A stretch of 63,330 bases of DNA from an uncultured delta proteobacterium. GTDB taxonomy: Bacteria; Desulfobacterota; Desulfobulbia; Desulfobulbales; Desulfocapsaceae. The translations under genes and the position numbers were made by a program. Within the stretch, counting starts at the first letter, position 1; each line of letters starts with the position of its first letter. The notes under the pieces are model-generated. The model was not told the DNA's origin. It worked only from the letters and a program-made list of their open reading frames with translations, and did not search any database. The stretch spans positions 1-63,330 of the forward strand of contig CAIUQR010000073.1 in NCBI GenBank assembly GCA_903901335.1, given 5' to 3'. Positions 61,411-63,330 of the stretch are shown piece by piece.

Positions 61411-62301
61411 ATGCCGAGATTTCGTTCAGCAAAGGCCCAGGCCGAGCATGCCGTATCCCGAAAGGTCTCCCTGGGACAGGGGCGGCATGATCATCAGAAC
61501 GACGGCCGCATCCACAGTGTCGGTACGGCGCGGGGATATGAACAGGCTCTGAAAGGGTTTGCCGAATACCTTCAGACTCGACATCTGGGTGATCTTGGCA
61601 GTGTAACAGCCAAAGAGGCCCAGCAATATCTTGCTGACCGGGCCTCGATGGTCGCTCAGAAGACCCTTGATCTTGACCGCCAGGCCATTCAAATGCATCT
61701 GACAATTCAGCTTGAGGTCGTGAAGAGCGAGAAGGGAACTATCCTTTCCACCCGGAGCTATACTCCCGCCCAAGTCGAGCGGATCGCCTCGGCTCAGACT
61801 GAGCGCAACAGTCTGGCGACCCAGATAGCTTATTCTGCCGGCCTGAGAGCGCATGAGTTGCTGACGCTCCGACTGGCAGGTGAACGCCAGGCCTCGACGC
61901 ATCGGGAGTGGAGCGGGGATCGTTTTTCAGGCAGGTCGGGCGAGCGTTATACGGTAGAGGGAAAAGGTGGTCTGGTACGTGAGGTCTTGTTGTCGAAAGA
62001 TCTTTCTGCCCGTCTGGAAGCAACACGTCTTGCAGAGCCACGGCAGGTTACGGATAGGGGAGTGATCTACACGCAACGATATGATATCAACGGCGGGAGA
62101 GTATGGAGCCAGAGTTTTTCTGCTGCAAGTAAACGGGAGCTTGGCTTTTCCAATGGAGCCCATGGGCTCCGGCATAGCTATGCCCAGGAGCGGATGCAAG
62201 AACTGCAGCGCAGCGGCATGCGCTATGACGGCGCCAAAAGAACGGTCGCCCAGGAGGTTGGCCATTTTGACAAAGAAACCACGGAGGCTTATCTCCGATG
62301 A
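61411..62301 (+). CDS. second tyrosine recombinase
   Basis: 296 aa. The N-terminal SAM-like core-binding part (about 35-120; GTARGYEQALKGFAEYLQTR) and a compact catalytic domain are present. Catalytic residues: Arg in SAGLRAHELL, Lys probably in VEGKGG, HxxR in HGLRHSYA, His in VGHFDKE and Tyr in TEAYLR, four residues from the C-terminal end. It is unlike the P4-type integrase at 57177 and lacks an arm-binding domain. It may resolve multimers or recombine another site in the element. The start codon ATG 61411 follows GGTG-like bases. Confidence 0.9.
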   Translation: MPRFRSAKAQAEHAVSRKVSLGQGRHDHQNDGRIHSVGTARGYEQALKGFAEYLQTRHLGDLGSVTAKEAQQYLADRASMVAQKTLDLDRQAIQMHLTIQLEVVKSEKGTILSTRSYTPAQVERIASAQTERNSLATQIAYSAGLRAHELLTLRLAGERQASTHREWSGDRFSGRSGERYTVEGKGGLVREVLLSKDLSARLEATRLAEPRQVTDRGVIYTQRYDINGGRVWSQSFSAASKRELGFSNGAHGLRHSYAQERMQELQRSGMRYDGAKRTVAQEVGHFDKETTEAYLR

Positions 62302-62831
62302 ACATCATGAAAATAGTCAGAAGACTTATCATCACAATCTGTTTTTCTGCCGTTATCTGGCTGGCTTTCTGGGTAGTACCTACCTTGGGTATTTTCCGTT
62401 CGGCACCGTCCGATCCGCCTCTTCCCCAAAATGGATATGCATTGGTCTTTTTCAAGGAGAGAAAAGTCGCGGATTCACTCCCATTGACTATGGTGGAAAC
62501 AGGCTGGTCGGCTGTCATAGAAGGATGGCCTTTTATCCTGATCGGTATTTTAGTCGGTTTCCCTTTGGGTGAACTTGCCAGACGCACCTTTGCCATCGAT
62601 GAGGCCTCGAAAGAAGCTATCCAAAAAAGCGAGCACCTGGTCATTAAGGCAACTGTCGAAAAGCTCAAAGGTGAAGCCATGAAGAGAGAGGTCGAGGATC
62701 TTTTTTACGAACTACCGAGATTGAAGAATGAACTGGCAGAGGCGCAGAAAAAAATATTCCAAAAGAACATGGCTGCCCATGAGAAGTCTCAACGCTATGA
62801 AGAACTTCGGCGAAAAAATGAATCCTGCTAG
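62298..62831 (+). CDS. coiled-coil membrane protein with in-frame TAG
   Basis: 177 aa to the TAG at 62829-62831; the same frame then continues for 32 codons to a TAA at 62930. ATG 62298 overlaps the recombinase stop (ATGA). Two transmembrane helices (about 8-32 and 75-93) are followed by a long charged coiled coil (about 100-177). The residues after TAG (KELIKARAKNRRLAEK...) keep the same helical, charged character, so the gene either has a recent nonsense change or is read through. No family is recognised. Confidence 0.8.
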   Translation: MNIMKIVRRLIITICFSAVIWLAFWVVPTLGIFRSAPSDPPLPQNGYALVFFKERKVADSLPLTMVETGWSAVIEGWPFILIGILVGFPLGELARRTFAIDEASKEAIQKSEHLVIKATVEKLKGEAMKREVEDLFYELPRLKNELAEAQKKIFQKNMAAHEKSQRYEELRRKNESC

Positions 62832-62930
62832 AAAGAGTTGATCAAAGCCAGAGCAAAAAACAGGAGATTGGCAGAAAAGGCCGATCGTCGGACAGGAAAA
62901 TCGGTTGACGCCGAAAAATGGTTGGAATAA
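62832..62930 (+). other. in-frame extension of the coiled-coil gene past TAG
   Basis: Directly after the TAG, 32 sense codons follow in the same frame and end at TAA 62928-62930. Composition (Lys, Glu, Arg, Ala rich) matches the upstream coiled coil, and there is no new start signal. Confidence 0.6.
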
Positions 62931-63224
62931 TATAGAAAGATATAACAGCGTACCGTGACGCTTTGTCTTTAATGACACACGGATCGGCCCCCCAGAGCCG
63001 GCCCTTATGGCAAATCTGATTCTATCTGGCCTGCACACATGTTGCAGAGGATAGCAGCGGAGAACAGTCCCACGCTGAACAATTTGGGGGCGAATCGGGA
63101 AGGTGACTTCTCGCGGTGGCAAAAGCCATCGGCCTCGGCAGCAAAAGCTGACCGTTTGGCAATCTAACGCGGCGCGGGTCCGGATAGTACTGAGTCAGCA
63201 GATCGTTTTTTTACGAAAAAAACG
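62931..63224. other. intergenic region of the element
   Basis: No supported gene. The plus-strand frame 63103-63291 has no ribosome site and an unnatural composition. A T/A hairpin lies at its right end. Confidence 0.5.
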
Positions 63225-63226
63225 AT
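63202..63226. repeat. perfect 11-bp hairpin with T7/A7 arms
   Basis: ATCGTTTTTTT-ACG-AAAAAAACGAT is a perfect inverted repeat with a 3-nt loop. It reads as a possible bidirectional terminator-like or protein-binding element. Its last two bases overlap the ATG of the partial frame that follows. Confidence 0.6.
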
Positions 63227-63330
63227 GCTTCGTCAAAGTGATACCCACAAAAGGTACAATTTCTTCTACAACGACTATCTACCATCGATAGTTCATCCTG
63301 AAAAATTTATATCTGATTTTCAAGTCAACA
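63225..63330 (+). CDS. possible N-terminal part of a gene cut by the right edge
   Basis: From ATG 63225 the frame is open to the window end, giving about 35 residues with protein-like content (KRYNFFYNDYLPSIVHPEKF). No Shine-Dalgarno site is visible and the ATG overlaps a hairpin arm. The family is not recognised. Sequence beyond the window is needed to decide. Confidence 0.35.
   Translation, partial: MLRQSDTHKRYNFFYNDYLPSIVHPEKFISDFQVN

Noticed and set aside
63103..63291. Plus-strand 62-codon frame near the right edge
   Set aside because: No start signal, and the competing frame from 63225 has better protein composition.
1..63330. CRISPR array or cas genes
   Set aside because: No regularly spaced repeats of 24-40 bp and no Cas-like proteins were seen; the repeats found are inverted or only two to six short copies.
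56929..63330. Second copy of the tRNA-Ser 3' end as attR
   Set aside because: No matching copy was found by eye inside the window; it probably lies further right.

Overview
The window looks like chromosomal DNA of a Gram-negative, anaerobic Desulfobacterota bacterium, most likely close to the Desulfobulbales (sulfate reducers or sulfur disproportionators). This is an inference from gene content and order, not from a database search. The supporting signs are LPS transport genes beside rpoN, a TRAP transporter with a TatT lipoprotein, rubredoxin and ferritin-like proteins, a class GN sortase with its VIT/vWA target, several sigma-54 and PAS signalling proteins, and a sulfur-type molybdopterin enzyme.

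Bases 1-15.6 kb are almost entirely minus strand. They hold an AAA_14/DUF4143 ATPase, tRNA-Leu(CAA), pgsA, a lytic transglycosylase, a transaldolase-like enzyme, a YHS-like protein and folK. After these comes one long biosynthetic run for lysine/diaminopimelate and arginine: argB-argD-argF-argG-argH, an FN3 lipoprotein, lysA-dapF-dapA-dapB. From 15.8 to 22.3 kb the plus strand carries lptA-lptB-rpoN and then a TatT-DctP-DctQ-DctM TRAP transporter.

Bases 22.3-34.1 kb (minus strand) form the most distinctive metabolic locus. In transcription order it encodes an NtrC-type regulator, a small membrane protein, a membrane PAS histidine kinase, a single-domain response regulator, two half-size TSUP (TauE/SafE) membrane proteins, one of them with a large extracytoplasmic domain, a leaderless molybdopterin oxidoreductase, a 16-Cys ferredoxin, a GltD-like flavo-iron-sulfur protein, a small protein and a ferritin-like protein. 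I read it as a regulated soluble redox module tied to transport of a sulfur oxyanion or similar anion; the substrate is not known.

Bases 34.3-56.7 kb are mixed core genes: a DRR-repeat protein, gamma carbonic anhydrase, hpt, glycosyltransferases, the sortase pair, a hybrid kinase, rubredoxin, a VOC protein, a YihY protein, a complete TetR-HlyD-ABC-TolC efflux operon resembling YbhGFSR, and an UppP with a leader-like N-terminus.

From tRNA-Ser(CGA) at 56.84 kb to the right edge lies an integrative element. It has a P4-type integrase preceded by repeated GTTGGTAT sites, an AlpA-like protein, a phage replisome-organizer protein, an unusual run of strong hairpins (60890-61107), a small HTH-like protein, a second tyrosine recombinase, and a coiled-coil membrane protein whose frame continues past an internal TAG. 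The far end of the element is outside the window.
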